Assembly: GCF_001522585.2 (NCBI RefSeq) | Contig: NZ_CP013372.1 | Span: forward strand, 1,364,001-1,428,000 | Length of the DNA stretch: 64,000 bases | Source of the DNA: Burkholderia sp. NRF60-BP8 | GTDB lineage: Bacteria > Pseudomonadota > Gammaproteobacteria > Burkholderiales > Burkholderiaceae | Direction: 5' to 3' | Part shown: positions 18,058-25,905 of the stretch, piece by piece | How positions within the stretch are numbered: the stretch's first letter is position 1 | Layout of the letters: every line of letters starts with the position of its first letter | Program-made: the position numbers and the translations under genes | The notes under the pieces: model-generated | Told to the model about the DNA's origin: nothing | The model's input: the letters and a program-made list of their open reading frames with translations, nothing else | The model's database searches: none

Positions 18058-18357
18058 ATGAATGCAGCCAAAGAAAGGATACGTTACGACGCGAACGTAT
18101 GCGGCGGCGATTTCGGCCACGTGCGCGAGCGTTTCGACACGTGGAAGCGCGAATCGCGGGTCTATCGGCCGGAGCGGCGCATGTTCGACGGCAAGGACGA
18201 AGTACGCGAGCTGAACGACACCGTCTACGACGGCCCGGAGCGCGCGCAGCAGGCGCTCGTCGCGCAATGCGAACCGTCCGATCCGTTCGCGCTTGCCGTG
18301 CAACTGCGTGCCGAGGGGCGCACGATGTGGCTCGTCATGGCCGCCTACGACGACTGA
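18058..18357 (+). CDS. Hypothetical 99-residue protein
   Basis: ATG 18058 preceded by GAGAGGA. Charged, soluble, with no signal peptide: MNAAKERIRYDANVCGGDFG, then FDTWKRESRVYRPERRMFDG, and a C-terminal helix-strand part ending MWLVMAAYDD. I do not recognise the family. Its position among BON, PRC, CBS and Usp genes suggests a stress role, by context only. Confidence 0.65.
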   Translation: MNAAKERIRYDANVCGGDFGHVRERFDTWKRESRVYRPERRMFDGKDEVRELNDTVYDGPERAQQALVAQCEPSDPFALAVQLRAEGRTMWLVMAAYDD

Positions 18358-18452
18358 ATCCCACGGCCACGGGGCACGGCGCGACAGCGGGCACGACGCT
18401 TGCGGGGGCTCGCTTCGCCATCGACATGCGCGCGCCGTCGCGCAGGAGTGAC

Positions 18453-18920
18453 ATGAATACGCCATCCATGCTGCACCGCCCCGAACCGACGACACCCGAC
18501 GTCGATCCGGATCCGCCGCCGCCCGGGCACGACGACCCGGTCGACCCGCCCGTGCCCGACGGGCTGCCGCAAGGCGATCCGCCGTCGAACCCGCCGCCGA
18601 TGCGGACGCCGGACGGGGGCAGTGCGCCACCACCGGCCGCGCGAACATTGAAAGGAGGACCGTCATGGACATTCACGTGCAATCGCCGGACAAGCGCGCG
18701 ATCGCTCAGGTACTGGGCCGCTATTTCGAATCGCGTTCGCTGCACTATCACATCGAGGAATTGCCGGGCGGCGTGCTGCAGATCGGCTTTCGCGCCAGCG
18801 GCCGCCCGGTCGCCGTCACCGTTTCGTTCGACGATGCCGCGTACGACACCTATACGCACTGGGACGCGAGCCAGAAACAGCTGGCGCTCGGCCGGCTCGC
18901 GGACGGATTCTCGCGAATGA
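18453..18920 (+). CDS. Proline-rich ORF overlapping the next gene
   Basis: ATG 18453 has CAGGAG 4 nt upstream. The first 65 residues are strongly proline- and aspartate-rich (TTPDVDPDPPPPGHDDP and similar) and look like a genuine disordered peptide. After about 18650 the frame runs on through the following gene in another frame and its translation looks like shadow sequence. Either the protein has lost its original stop, or only a shorter version matters. Unknown function. Confidence 0.4.
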   Translation: MNTPSMLHRPEPTTPDVDPDPPPPGHDDPVDPPVPDGLPQGDPPSNPPPMRTPDGGSAPPPAARTLKGGPSWTFTCNRRTSARSLRYWAAISNRVRCTITSRNCRAACCRSAFAPAAARSPSPFRSTMPRTTPIRTGTRARNSWRSAGSRTDSRE

Positions 18921-18976
18921 TGTCGACGCGCAGCCCGGCCGCGCTCGCCGGCGACTATCACGTCGAGCGTTTCTGA
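18665..18976 (+). CDS. Hypothetical 103-residue protein
   Basis: ATG 18665 follows AAAGGAGGACC. Compact alpha/beta composition: ALGRYFESRSLHYHI-type start, GVLQIGFRASGRPVAVTVSFDD in the middle and ALGRLADGFSRMMSTR at the end. No named family is recognised. It is the more credible reading of the region shared with the proline-rich frame, because codon use and ribosome binding site both support it. Confidence 0.7.
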   Translation: MDIHVQSPDKRAIAQVLGRYFESRSLHYHIEELPGGVLQIGFRASGRPVAVTVSFDDAAYDTYTHWDASQKQLALGRLADGFSRMMSTRSPAALAGDYHVERF

Positions 18977-19179
18977 TTCCGCAATCATCCGCCGGCGCAT
19001 GCCGGATCCCGGCAAAGTGCCCGTCCACAACGGGCGCTTTGCGTCCGCACGCGTGTCGCGTAGGATGTCCGTTAATTCAGCGCACACTACGTTCGCGCAG
19101 CGGGCTGCCGACTGTTGCAGCCGCTGAAGCGCGACGCGCTTTCCTTCAGGTTCGTTTCGTGCAGCCGACGGAGACCGCC

Positions 19180-20058
19180 TTGACCACTGTTGCTCGCCTG
19201 TTGCTGTCGCCCGGCGCACGCCGGTTCGTATCCGGCCTGTCGGCATGCGCAGCGCTTGCCGCCGGCGCGCGCGACGCGTCGGCCCAGACGCCTTCGCCGC
19301 TCGGCGAATGGCAGTACACGGCGGGTGTACCGCTCCAGAAACTCTTCGATCCGAATATTCCCACGTGGCAGGTGAGCGTCGGCGCCGCGATGACGCTGCA
19401 GCCGCGCTACGCGGGCTCCGACCGCTATCGCGTGATGGGCGGCCCGAATTTCGACATCCGCTATCGCGACCTGTTCTTCCTGTCGACCGGCGAGGGCCTC
19501 GGCGCGAACGTGCTGCGCGGGCCGAACTGGCGCGTGAGCCTGGCGGTCGGCTACGACCTCGGGCGCCGTTCGGCCGACGATCTCGGCCACCTGAACGGCC
19601 TCGACAACATCAACGCGGCACCCGTGATGAAGCTCGCCGCCGATTACGTGGTCTCGAAGGATTTCCCGCTCGTGCTGCGTGCGGACGTCCGGCGCAGCAT
19701 TGGCGGGTCGAACGGCTGGACCGGCGATTTCTCCGCTTACATGCCGATGCCCGGCAGCAACGAACACTTCTTCTGGTTCGCGGGGCCGACCGTGTCGTTC
19801 GCCGACTCTCGCTACATGAACAGCTGGTTCGGCGTGAACCAGGGCGCGGCCGCGCGCTCGGGGCTGCCGGCCTACTCGTCGGGGGCCGGGATCAAGTCGG
19901 CCGGCCTCGGCGTGACGATGGTGTGGTTCGTGAACAAGCACTGGTTCGTCACGATGGACGGCGCGATCGAGCAGCTCGTCGGCCGCGCGGCGCGCAGCCC
20001 GATCACGCAGCAGTCGACCAACGGCGTGTTCGACATGTCGGTGAATTACCAGTTCTGA
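19180..20058 (+). CDS. MipA/OmpV-family outer membrane protein
   Basis: 292 residues from TTG 19180, preceded by CGGAGA; a GTG at 19159 is also possible. A signal peptide (cleavage near DASAQ) is followed by a beta-barrel: GEWQYTAGVPLQKLF, VGAAMTLQPRYAGSDRYRVMGGP, many alternating strands and the C-terminal aromatic signature VNYQF required for barrel insertion. MipA proteins were described as scaffolds between murein synthases and hydrolases, and related proteins affect drug uptake. It stands alone. Confidence 0.9.
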   Translation: MTTVARLLLSPGARRFVSGLSACAALAAGARDASAQTPSPLGEWQYTAGVPLQKLFDPNIPTWQVSVGAAMTLQPRYAGSDRYRVMGGPNFDIRYRDLFFLSTGEGLGANVLRGPNWRVSLAVGYDLGRRSADDLGHLNGLDNINAAPVMKLAADYVVSKDFPLVLRADVRRSIGGSNGWTGDFSAYMPMPGSNEHFFWFAGPTVSFADSRYMNSWFGVNQGAAARSGLPAYSSGAGIKSAGLGVTMVWFVNKHWFVTMDGAIEQLVGRAARSPITQQSTNGVFDMSVNYQF

Positions 20059-20125
20059 CCGAGGCCGGATCGAAGCCGGATAGCGGGAGGGCGGTGCCGG
20101 GTGCGGCATCGCCCGTCATATTTGA

Positions 20126-20131
20126 TATGAT
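20126..20131 (+). promoter_or_regulatory. -10 element of the FAN1-helicase operon
   Basis: TATGAT, with no strong -35 hexamer 17 bp upstream. It ends 6 bp before the LexA box, so the box covers the transcription start region. Confidence 0.5.
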
Positions 20132-20137
20132 TGCGAC

Positions 20138-20153
20138 CTGTACAAATGTACAG
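20138..20153 (+). promoter_or_regulatory. LexA (SOS) box
   Basis: CTGTACAAATGTACAG is a perfect 7+7 dyad and a full match to the proteobacterial LexA consensus CTGT-N8-ACAG. It lies 12 bp before the proposed start codon of a DNA-repair operon and directly after a TATGAT -10 element, so bound LexA would block initiation. Confidence 0.85.
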
Positions 20154-20165
20154 TGATCGATCCCC

Positions 20166-21860
20166 GTGACGCCTGCCTCGCCGACGCCTCCGGCGTTTTA
20201 CTACCTGACCAATTTCGAACGCGCGCTGGCCTGGCTCGGCGAGCGTTACGACGACCTGTTCGACGCGCACGAGCACGCGTTCGTCCGGCAGTTCGCGACG
20301 CTGCCGCAGGCGTCGCGGGCGCTGCTCGTGCGGATGCTGATGCGCAACGGGTCCGATTTCCGCGCGAGCAAGCTCGTGTACGACGAGATCGGCTGCACGC
20401 TCGACGCCGCCGCGCCGCTCGTCGCCCTCGGCTGGGTCGATCCGGCGCCGCCGCTCACGCTCGACGAGCTGTTCGCGCTGTCGACCAAGGCCGAGCTGAT
20501 GCGCATCTTTCCGTCGCTCGCCGCGCATGCGGGCGAACGCAAGGCCGACTGGCTCGACCGGCTGCGCCCCGCGCACGACGTCGCGCAACCGCTCGACGCG
20601 TGGTGCGCACAGGCCGACGACCGCGTACTGCGCGTGACGGTCGGCGCCCTGTGCGACCGGCTGCGGCTGATGTTCTTCGGCAATCTGCATCAGGACTGGA
20701 GCGAATTCGTGCTCGCCGATCTCGGCGTGTTTCAGTACGAAAGCGTGCCGATCGCGCCGTCGTCGCGCGCGTTCCAGCAGCGTGGCGACGTCGACGCGTA
20801 TCTCGCGCTGCAGATGTGCCGCGACGCGCTCGATGCATGGCCCGACGATCTGCCGTTCGACGACCTGATCCGCGCGCTGGACGCCGTCGGCTGTGCGCAG
20901 CCGTGGCTCGCGACGCGCCGCGCGAAGCTGCTGTTCGCGCTCGGCCAGGCGTGCGAGCGCCGTGCCGACTGGGGCACCGCCCTCGACGCGTATACCCGCA
21001 GCGCGTGGCCCGGCAGCCGCCACCGGCGCATCCGCGTGCTCGAACGCTGCGGACGCGACGACGACGCGCTCGCGCTGGCGCTCGACGCGCGCGGCGGTTT
21101 CGAGAGCGACGAGGAACGTCAGCGCGTCGAGCGCATGCTGCCGCGCCTGCAGCGCCGGGCCGGCCAGCGGGTCGAACGCGCGGCCGCCGCCGCCGACGTG
21201 CCGCGCGAGACGCTCGTGCTGGCGCGTCCCGACGCATCCGTCAGCGTCGAATTCGCCGTGCGCGATCATCTCGCGCAGCCGGCTTCGCCGGTCCACTACG
21301 TCGAAAACACGCTGATCAATTCGCTGTTCGGGCTGCTGTGCTGGGAGCCCGTGTTCGCGGCCGTGCCCGGTGCGTTCTTTCACCCGTTCCAGCGCGGCCC
21401 GGCCGATCTGCACGCGCCCGATTTCGCCGTGCGCCGCGCGGCGGCCTTCGATGCATGCTTCGCGCAGCTCGATTCGGGCGCGTACCGCGACACGATCCGC
21501 CGGCATTTCGCGACGAAGGCCGGGCTGCAATCGCCGTTCGTGTTCTGGGGCGTGCTGACCGACACGCTGCTCGACGAAGCGCTCGCCTGCCTGCCGCCCG
21601 AGCATCTGCGGCTATGGTTCACGCGCCTGCTCGCGGATATCCGCAGCAACCGGTCCGGCCTGCCCGATCTCGTCCGCTTCTGGCCCGACGAACGCCGCTA
21701 CGAGCTGATCGAGGTGAAGGGCCCCGGCGATCGGCTGCAGGACAACCAGACACGCTGGCTCGCCTACTGCATCGCGCACCGCATGCCGGTGCGCGTCGTC
21801 GACGTCGAGTGGGCCGTCGGGGCCGCCGCGCACGCCGAAGCGGCGGGGTTGTCCGCATGA
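20166..21860 (+). CDS. FAN1-like structure-specific nuclease (VRR-NUC domain)
   Basis: 564 residues; GTG 20166 is the only start near the promoter (no clear ribosome binding site). N-terminal SAP-like/helical region (FYYLTNFERALAWLGERY, later KAELMRIFPSLAAHAGERKADWLDRL), a TPR-like middle (about 230-330) and a C-terminal PD-(D/E)XK VRR-NUC domain with SGLPDL (Asp501) and IEVKGPGD (Glu516, Lys518). This is the arrangement of bacterial FAN1, which cuts 5' flaps and unhooks interstrand crosslinks. The 3' end overlaps the helicase gene by 4 bp (ATGA), indicating translational coupling. The LexA box upstream predicts SOS induction. Confidence 0.9.
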   Translation: MTPASPTPPAFYYLTNFERALAWLGERYDDLFDAHEHAFVRQFATLPQASRALLVRMLMRNGSDFRASKLVYDEIGCTLDAAAPLVALGWVDPAPPLTLDELFALSTKAELMRIFPSLAAHAGERKADWLDRLRPAHDVAQPLDAWCAQADDRVLRVTVGALCDRLRLMFFGNLHQDWSEFVLADLGVFQYESVPIAPSSRAFQQRGDVDAYLALQMCRDALDAWPDDLPFDDLIRALDAVGCAQPWLATRRAKLLFALGQACERRADWGTALDAYTRSAWPGSRHRRIRVLERCGRDDDALALALDARGGFESDEERQRVERMLPRLQRRAGQRVERAAAAADVPRETLVLARPDASVSVEFAVRDHLAQPASPVHYVENTLINSLFGLLCWEPVFAAVPGAFFHPFQRGPADLHAPDFAVRRAAAFDACFAQLDSGAYRDTIRRHFATKAGLQSPFVFWGVLTDTLLDEALACLPPEHLRLWFTRLLADIRSNRSGLPDLVRFWPDERRYELIEVKGPGDRLQDNQTRWLAYCIAHRMPVRVVDVEWAVGAAAHAEAAGLSA

Positions 21861-24157
21861 GCTACGTCGTCGCGGTGCGGGCGATGTGCGAATTCACCGC
21901 GCGGCGCGGCGATCTCGACCTGCGCTTCACGCCCGTGCCGACCGCGCTCGAAGGCATCGCCGGCCACGGCGCGGTCACGTCGAAGCGCGGCGCGCGCTAC
22001 GAAACCGAGATCGCGCTGACGGGCACGTGGGGCACGCTCACCGTGCGCGGCCGCGCAGACGGCTACGATCCCGTGGCGAACCGGCTCGAGGAAATCAAGA
22101 CCTATCGCGGCAGCCTCGACGCGATGCCGGCCAATCATCGTGCGCTGCACTGGGCGCAGGCCAAGGTCTATGCGCACCTGATGTGCGATGCGCGCGATCT
22201 GAAGGAAATCGACGTCGCGCTCGTGTATTTCGACATCGTGTCCGAGCGCGAGACCGTGCTGACGGAAACGCTGGATGCCGGCACGCTCGCGACGTTCTTC
22301 GCCGAGCAGTGCGCGTGCTTCGTCGGCTGGGCCGAACGCGAGGCGGCCCATCGCGCCGCACGCGACGCGGCGCTGCGCGCGCTCGCGTTTCCGCACGCGC
22401 AGTTCCGCAGCGGCCAGCGCGAGCTGGCGGTGGCCGTCTATCGCGCGGCGCGCGACGAACGCTGCCTGATGGCGCAGGCGCCGACCGGCATCGGCAAGAC
22501 GCTCGGCACCGTGTTCCCGCTGCTGAAGGCCTGCGGCGAGGGCGAGCTCGACCACGTGTTTTTCCTGACCGCGAAAACGCCCGGCCGCGCGCTCGCGCTC
22601 GAAGCGGCGACGACGCTCGGCGCCGGCACGCCCGCGCTGCCGCTGCGCGTGCTGGAGCTCGTCGCGCGCGACAAGGCCTGCGAGCATCCGGACAACGCGT
22701 GTCACGGCGAATCGTGCCCGCTCGCGAAAGGCTTCTACGACCGGCTGCCGGCCGCGCGCGATGCGGCGATCGAGGCCGGGCTGCTCGATCGCGATACCGT
22801 GCGCACCGCGGCGCTCGCGCACGACGTCTGTCCGTACTACCTGGCGCAGGAACTCGCGCGCTGGTCGGACATGGTGATCGGCGACTACAACTACTACTAC
22901 GACGGCAGCGCGATGCTGCACACGCTCGCGCAGCAGAACCAGTGGCGCGTCGGCGTGCTCGTCGACGAAGCGCACAACCTGCTCGACCGCGCCCGCAAGA
23001 TGTACAGCGCGTCGCTCGATCCGTTCGCGTTCACGGCCGCGCGCGAAGCCGCGCCCGCGGCGCTGCGCAAGGCATTCGACCGGCTGGCCCGTGCGTGGGG
23101 CACGCTCAATCGCGCGCAGGCCGAGCGCTATGCGGCCTATCCCGACGTGCCGGGCCCGATCGTGTCGGCCGTGCAAAACCTCGTCGCGGCGATCGGCGAA
23201 CACCTGACCGACGCGCCGCGCGCGAACGGCGACGCGCTGCTGCGCTTTCATTTCGAGGCGATCCAGTTCGGCGTGCTGGCCGAAGCGTTCGACAGCGCAT
23301 CGATCTTCGACGCGACGCTGCATGGCGAACCGATCCCGCGGCAGCCCGCGCTCGACGGCGTCGCGACGGCCGGTCGCCGGCGCCGCGTCCAGTCGACGCT
23401 GTGCGTGCGCAACGTGATCCCGGCCGGTTTCCTGGCGCCGCGCTACGAAGCCGCGCGCGCAACCGTGCTGTTCTCGGGCACGCTGAGCCCGTTCCATTTC
23501 TACCGCGACACGCTCGGGCTACCCGGCGATACGGGCTGGCTCGACGTCGATGGGCCGTTCCGCGCCGAGCAACTGACGGTGCGCGTCGCGAGTCACGTGT
23601 CGACGCGCTGGCGCGACCGCGATCGCTCGCTCGAGCCGATCGCCGACCTGATCGCCGCGCAATACGCGGCCCGGCCCGGCAACTATCTCGGCTTCCTGAG
23701 CAGCTTCGACTACCTCGGGCGCGTGGTCGCGCTGATGCAGACGCGCCATCCGGACGTCCCCGTGTGGGCGCAAGCGCCCGGCATGGCCGAAAGCGAGCGC
23801 GACGCGTTTCTCGCGCGCTTCGACGCGGCCGGCCGCGGCGTCGGTTTCGCGGTGCTGGGCGGGGCTTTCTCGGAAGGCGTCGACCTGGTCGGCGAGCGGC
23901 TGATCGGCGCGTTCATCGCGACGCTCGGATTGCCGCAGGTCAACGACGTCAACGAGCAGATGCGGCGCGCGATGGATGCGCGCTTCGGCAACGGTTACGA
24001 CTACATGTACCTGTACCCGGGGTTGCAGAAGGTCGTACAGGCGGCCGGGCGCGTGATCCGAACCGAGCACGACGAGGGCGTCGTGCATCTGATCGACGAC
24101 CGTTACCGGCGGCGCGAAGTGCGCAATCTGTTGCCGCGGTGGTGGCGGATCGGGTGA
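21857..24157 (+). CDS. Rad3/XPD-type DNA helicase with N-terminal PD-(D/E)XK nuclease-like domain
   Basis: 766 residues. The helicase part has Walker A APTGIGKT (about 209-216), an insert with four cysteines (CEHPDNACHGESC and CPYYL, about 275-325) typical of the iron-sulfur domain of XPD/DinG proteins, DEAH box VDEAHNL (Asp369), motif III-like LFSGTLSP, and the C-terminal motifs GGAFSEGVDL and QAAGRVIRTEHDEG. The N-terminal 190 residues carry RGRADGYD...LEEIKTYRG: Asp71, Glu79, Lys81 form a G-x-x-D plus E-x-K nuclease signature as in RecB/Cas4 nucleases. Translationally coupled to the FAN1-like gene, so the pair probably acts together on crosslinks or flaps. Confidence 0.93.
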   Translation: MSYVVAVRAMCEFTARRGDLDLRFTPVPTALEGIAGHGAVTSKRGARYETEIALTGTWGTLTVRGRADGYDPVANRLEEIKTYRGSLDAMPANHRALHWAQAKVYAHLMCDARDLKEIDVALVYFDIVSERETVLTETLDAGTLATFFAEQCACFVGWAEREAAHRAARDAALRALAFPHAQFRSGQRELAVAVYRAARDERCLMAQAPTGIGKTLGTVFPLLKACGEGELDHVFFLTAKTPGRALALEAATTLGAGTPALPLRVLELVARDKACEHPDNACHGESCPLAKGFYDRLPAARDAAIEAGLLDRDTVRTAALAHDVCPYYLAQELARWSDMVIGDYNYYYDGSAMLHTLAQQNQWRVGVLVDEAHNLLDRARKMYSASLDPFAFTAAREAAPAALRKAFDRLARAWGTLNRAQAERYAAYPDVPGPIVSAVQNLVAAIGEHLTDAPRANGDALLRFHFEAIQFGVLAEAFDSASIFDATLHGEPIPRQPALDGVATAGRRRRVQSTLCVRNVIPAGFLAPRYEAARATVLFSGTLSPFHFYRDTLGLPGDTGWLDVDGPFRAEQLTVRVASHVSTRWRDRDRSLEPIADLIAAQYAARPGNYLGFLSSFDYLGRVVALMQTRHPDVPVWAQAPGMAESERDAFLARFDAAGRGVGFAVLGGAFSEGVDLVGERLIGAFIATLGLPQVNDVNEQMRRAMDARFGNGYDYMYLYPGLQKVVQAAGRVIRTEHDEGVVHLIDDRYRRREVRNLLPRWWRIG

Positions 24158-24162
24158 AGGGC

Positions 24163-24188
24163 AAAAACCGGCCGACGGACTGCCGGTT
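24163..24188 (-). terminator. Intrinsic terminator for the IclR gene
   Basis: On the - strand AACCGGC-N9-GCCGGTT is followed by TTTTT, about 77 bp beyond the stop codon of the IclR-type regulator. It sits just past the helicase stop codon and may work in both directions. Confidence 0.6.
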
Positions 24189-24264
24189 GCGGCTCAGGGC
24201 GCTATTCGTTACGTAGCGGGGTTGCAGGCGTTGCACTGGGGCCGTTCGCGGCGAGCAGGGTGCG

Positions 24265-25038
24265 CTACAGCACGTTGAGCATCGCGAGCGCCGCCTCCTG
24301 CAGATGCGGCAGCACGCGCCTCACGGCCGCGTCGCTCGTCTCCGCGCCGATCGGCATGTTCGTGCTCAGCGCGGCGACGACTTCGCCGTGACGGTTCTTC
24401 AGCGGCACCGCGATCCCGCGCACGCCGACCTGCAACTGCTGCTCGATCGCCGCGTAGCCGGCGTCGCGCGCCTGGTCGACCTGTTCGAGCAGCCGCGCCT
24501 TGTTGGTGATCGTGTGCGGCGTGAACGGCGGCAACTCGGTCTCGTCGAGCCACGCGCGCACGGCCTCGCGATCCGGATGATGGGCGAGCAGCACGACACC
24601 GGGCGACGTCAGCGGCGCCGGCACGCGTGCGCCGAGCACGAAGCCCGTCGTCATCACGCGCGACACGCCGTTGCGGGCGATGAACACGAGTTCCCAGCCG
24701 TCGAGCACGCTGACGTACGCCGATTCGTTCAGCGACGCGCTCAGTTGCTGCAGATAAGGCTGGACCGTGCGCGGCAGCCGCGCTGAATCGAAGTACGACC
24801 AGCCGACCCGCAGCACGCGCGGTGTGAGGCCGTACAGCTTGCCGTCGGTGTACACGTAGCCGAGCGACTCGAGCGTCAGCAGGTAGCGCCGCGCGGCCGT
24901 GCGCGTGAGGCCGGTGCGCGCGGCGGCCTGCGTGGGCGTCATGCGCGCGTGCTGGCTGTCGAACGCCTCCAGGATCATCAGGCCTTTTTCGAGGCCGGCA
25001 ATCCAGTCGCGTCGGTCGAGATCGGGCTTTTTTGTCAT
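24265..25038 (-). CDS. IclR-family transcriptional regulator (PcaR/PobR-like)
   Basis: 257 residues from ATG 25038 (the frame opens at 25113 without protein-like sequence). Winged helix-turn-helix at about 12-75 (GLEKGLMILEAFD, then MTPTQAAARTGLTRTAARRYLLTLESLGYV) and IclR effector-binding domain (about 90-250) with YVSVLDGWELVFIARN and GVRGIAVPLKN. Resemblance is to protocatechuate/4-hydroxybenzoate regulators that control aromatic catabolism. No catabolic gene adjoins; HPPD lies about 5 kb away, so the target is open. Confidence 0.92.
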   Translation of the reverse strand: MTKKPDLDRRDWIAGLEKGLMILEAFDSQHARMTPTQAAARTGLTRTAARRYLLTLESLGYVYTDGKLYGLTPRVLRVGWSYFDSARLPRTVQPYLQQLSASLNESAYVSVLDGWELVFIARNGVSRVMTTGFVLGARVPAPLTSPGVVLLAHHPDREAVRAWLDETELPPFTPHTITNKARLLEQVDQARDAGYAAIEQQLQVGVRGIAVPLKNRHGEVVAALSTNMPIGAETSDAAVRRVLPHLQEAALAMLNVL

Positions 25039-25163
25039 CACGGGCGGGCAGTGGCGCGCGATGTTCGCGCGGGAGTGGGCGATTATCGCGCGAGTGGCGA
25101 GGCACTGCGACATGCTTGGTATGCGGACTACATCATTCGGCCAGCTTGCGGACTTGCACCATG

Positions 25164-25187
25164 GATATACAATCTATCGCGTATATC
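25164..25187 (+). promoter_or_regulatory. Inverted repeat, likely operator of the toxin-antitoxin pair
   Basis: GATATAC (25164-25170) and GTATATC (25181-25187) are exact complements with a 10-bp spacer, 13 bp before the antitoxin start codon and overlapping a possible -10 (TACAAT). AbrB-type antitoxins typically repress their own operon through such sites. Confidence 0.6.
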
Positions 25188-25200
25188 TATGGGGGCTCAT

Positions 25201-25434
25201 ATGCAAGTCGCAAAATGGGGCAATAGCCTGGCAGTTCGCCTTCCGGCCAGTGTGGTTGACGCACTGGAACTCCGCGAAGGCGACGATATCGAGATTGTGG
25301 TCGACAGTCCCCGGGTTTTCGCGGTGAGCCGCAAGCCGAGGCCCGACGAGCTTCTGGAGCGGCTGCGGCGCTTCAGGGGCAAGTTGCCCGCCGATTTCAA
25401 GTTCAGCCGGGACGATGCGAATGAGCAGGATTGA
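25201..25434 (+). CDS. AbrB/MazE-type antitoxin (SpoVT-AbrB domain)
   Basis: 77 residues. MQVAKWGNSLAVRLPASVVDALELREGDDIEI is the swapped-hairpin DNA-binding domain of MazE/VapB antitoxins; the C-terminal half (RPDELLERLRRFRGKLPADFKF) is the flexible toxin-wrapping segment. It overlaps the PIN toxin gene by 20 bp, the standard antitoxin-first arrangement. An inverted repeat upstream suggests autoregulation. Confidence 0.93.
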   Translation: MQVAKWGNSLAVRLPASVVDALELREGDDIEIVVDSPRVFAVSRKPRPDELLERLRRFRGKLPADFKFSRDDANEQD

Positions 25435-25834
25435 GACGGAGAAATCGTTCGTCGACAGCAATGTCGTGCTTTATCTGCTGTCCGACGACGAAACCAAGGC
25501 AAATCGTGCGGAAGCGCTGTTCCTGCGGCGGCCAACCCTCAGCGTCCAGGTATTGAACGAGGTCGCCAGTGTCTGCAACCGCAAACTGCGGATGCCGTGG
25601 CGCGAGGTCGGGGAGTTTCTGGAGCCGATCAGGCGTTTGTGCCATGTCGTGCCGCTCACCGTCGATGCGCACGACCTCGCGCGGCGGCTGGCGGAGTGGC
25701 ATCGGCTGTCCTTCTACGACGCATGCATCGTGGCCACTGCTTCGATCGAGGGGTGCGAATATCTGTACACCGAAGACATGCACGACGGCTTGCAAGTGGA
25801 CGGCGGTCCGGTATTGCGCAATCCGTTTGCTTGA
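25415..25834 (+). CDS. PIN-domain toxin (VapC family)
   Basis: 139 residues (ATG 25415; ATG 25421 is possible). The four acidic residues of the PIN ribonuclease active site are present: Asp14 (FVDSNVV), Glu49 (VLNEV), Asp102 (SFYDA) and Asp121 (YTEDM). VapC toxins cleave tRNA or rRNA and are neutralised by the VapB partner encoded just upstream. The gene converges with the MurA paralogue. Confidence 0.93.
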   Translation: MRMSRIETEKSFVDSNVVLYLLSDDETKANRAEALFLRRPTLSVQVLNEVASVCNRKLRMPWREVGEFLEPIRRLCHVVPLTVDAHDLARRLAEWHRLSFYDACIVATASIEGCEYLYTEDMHDGLQVDGGPVLRNPFA

Positions 25835-25905
25835 GGACGGACGAACCGGAAAAATGGGGAAGCGGATGCGACGCGACCGTTACGCGCGCCGCATCCGTCG
25901 TGGCC

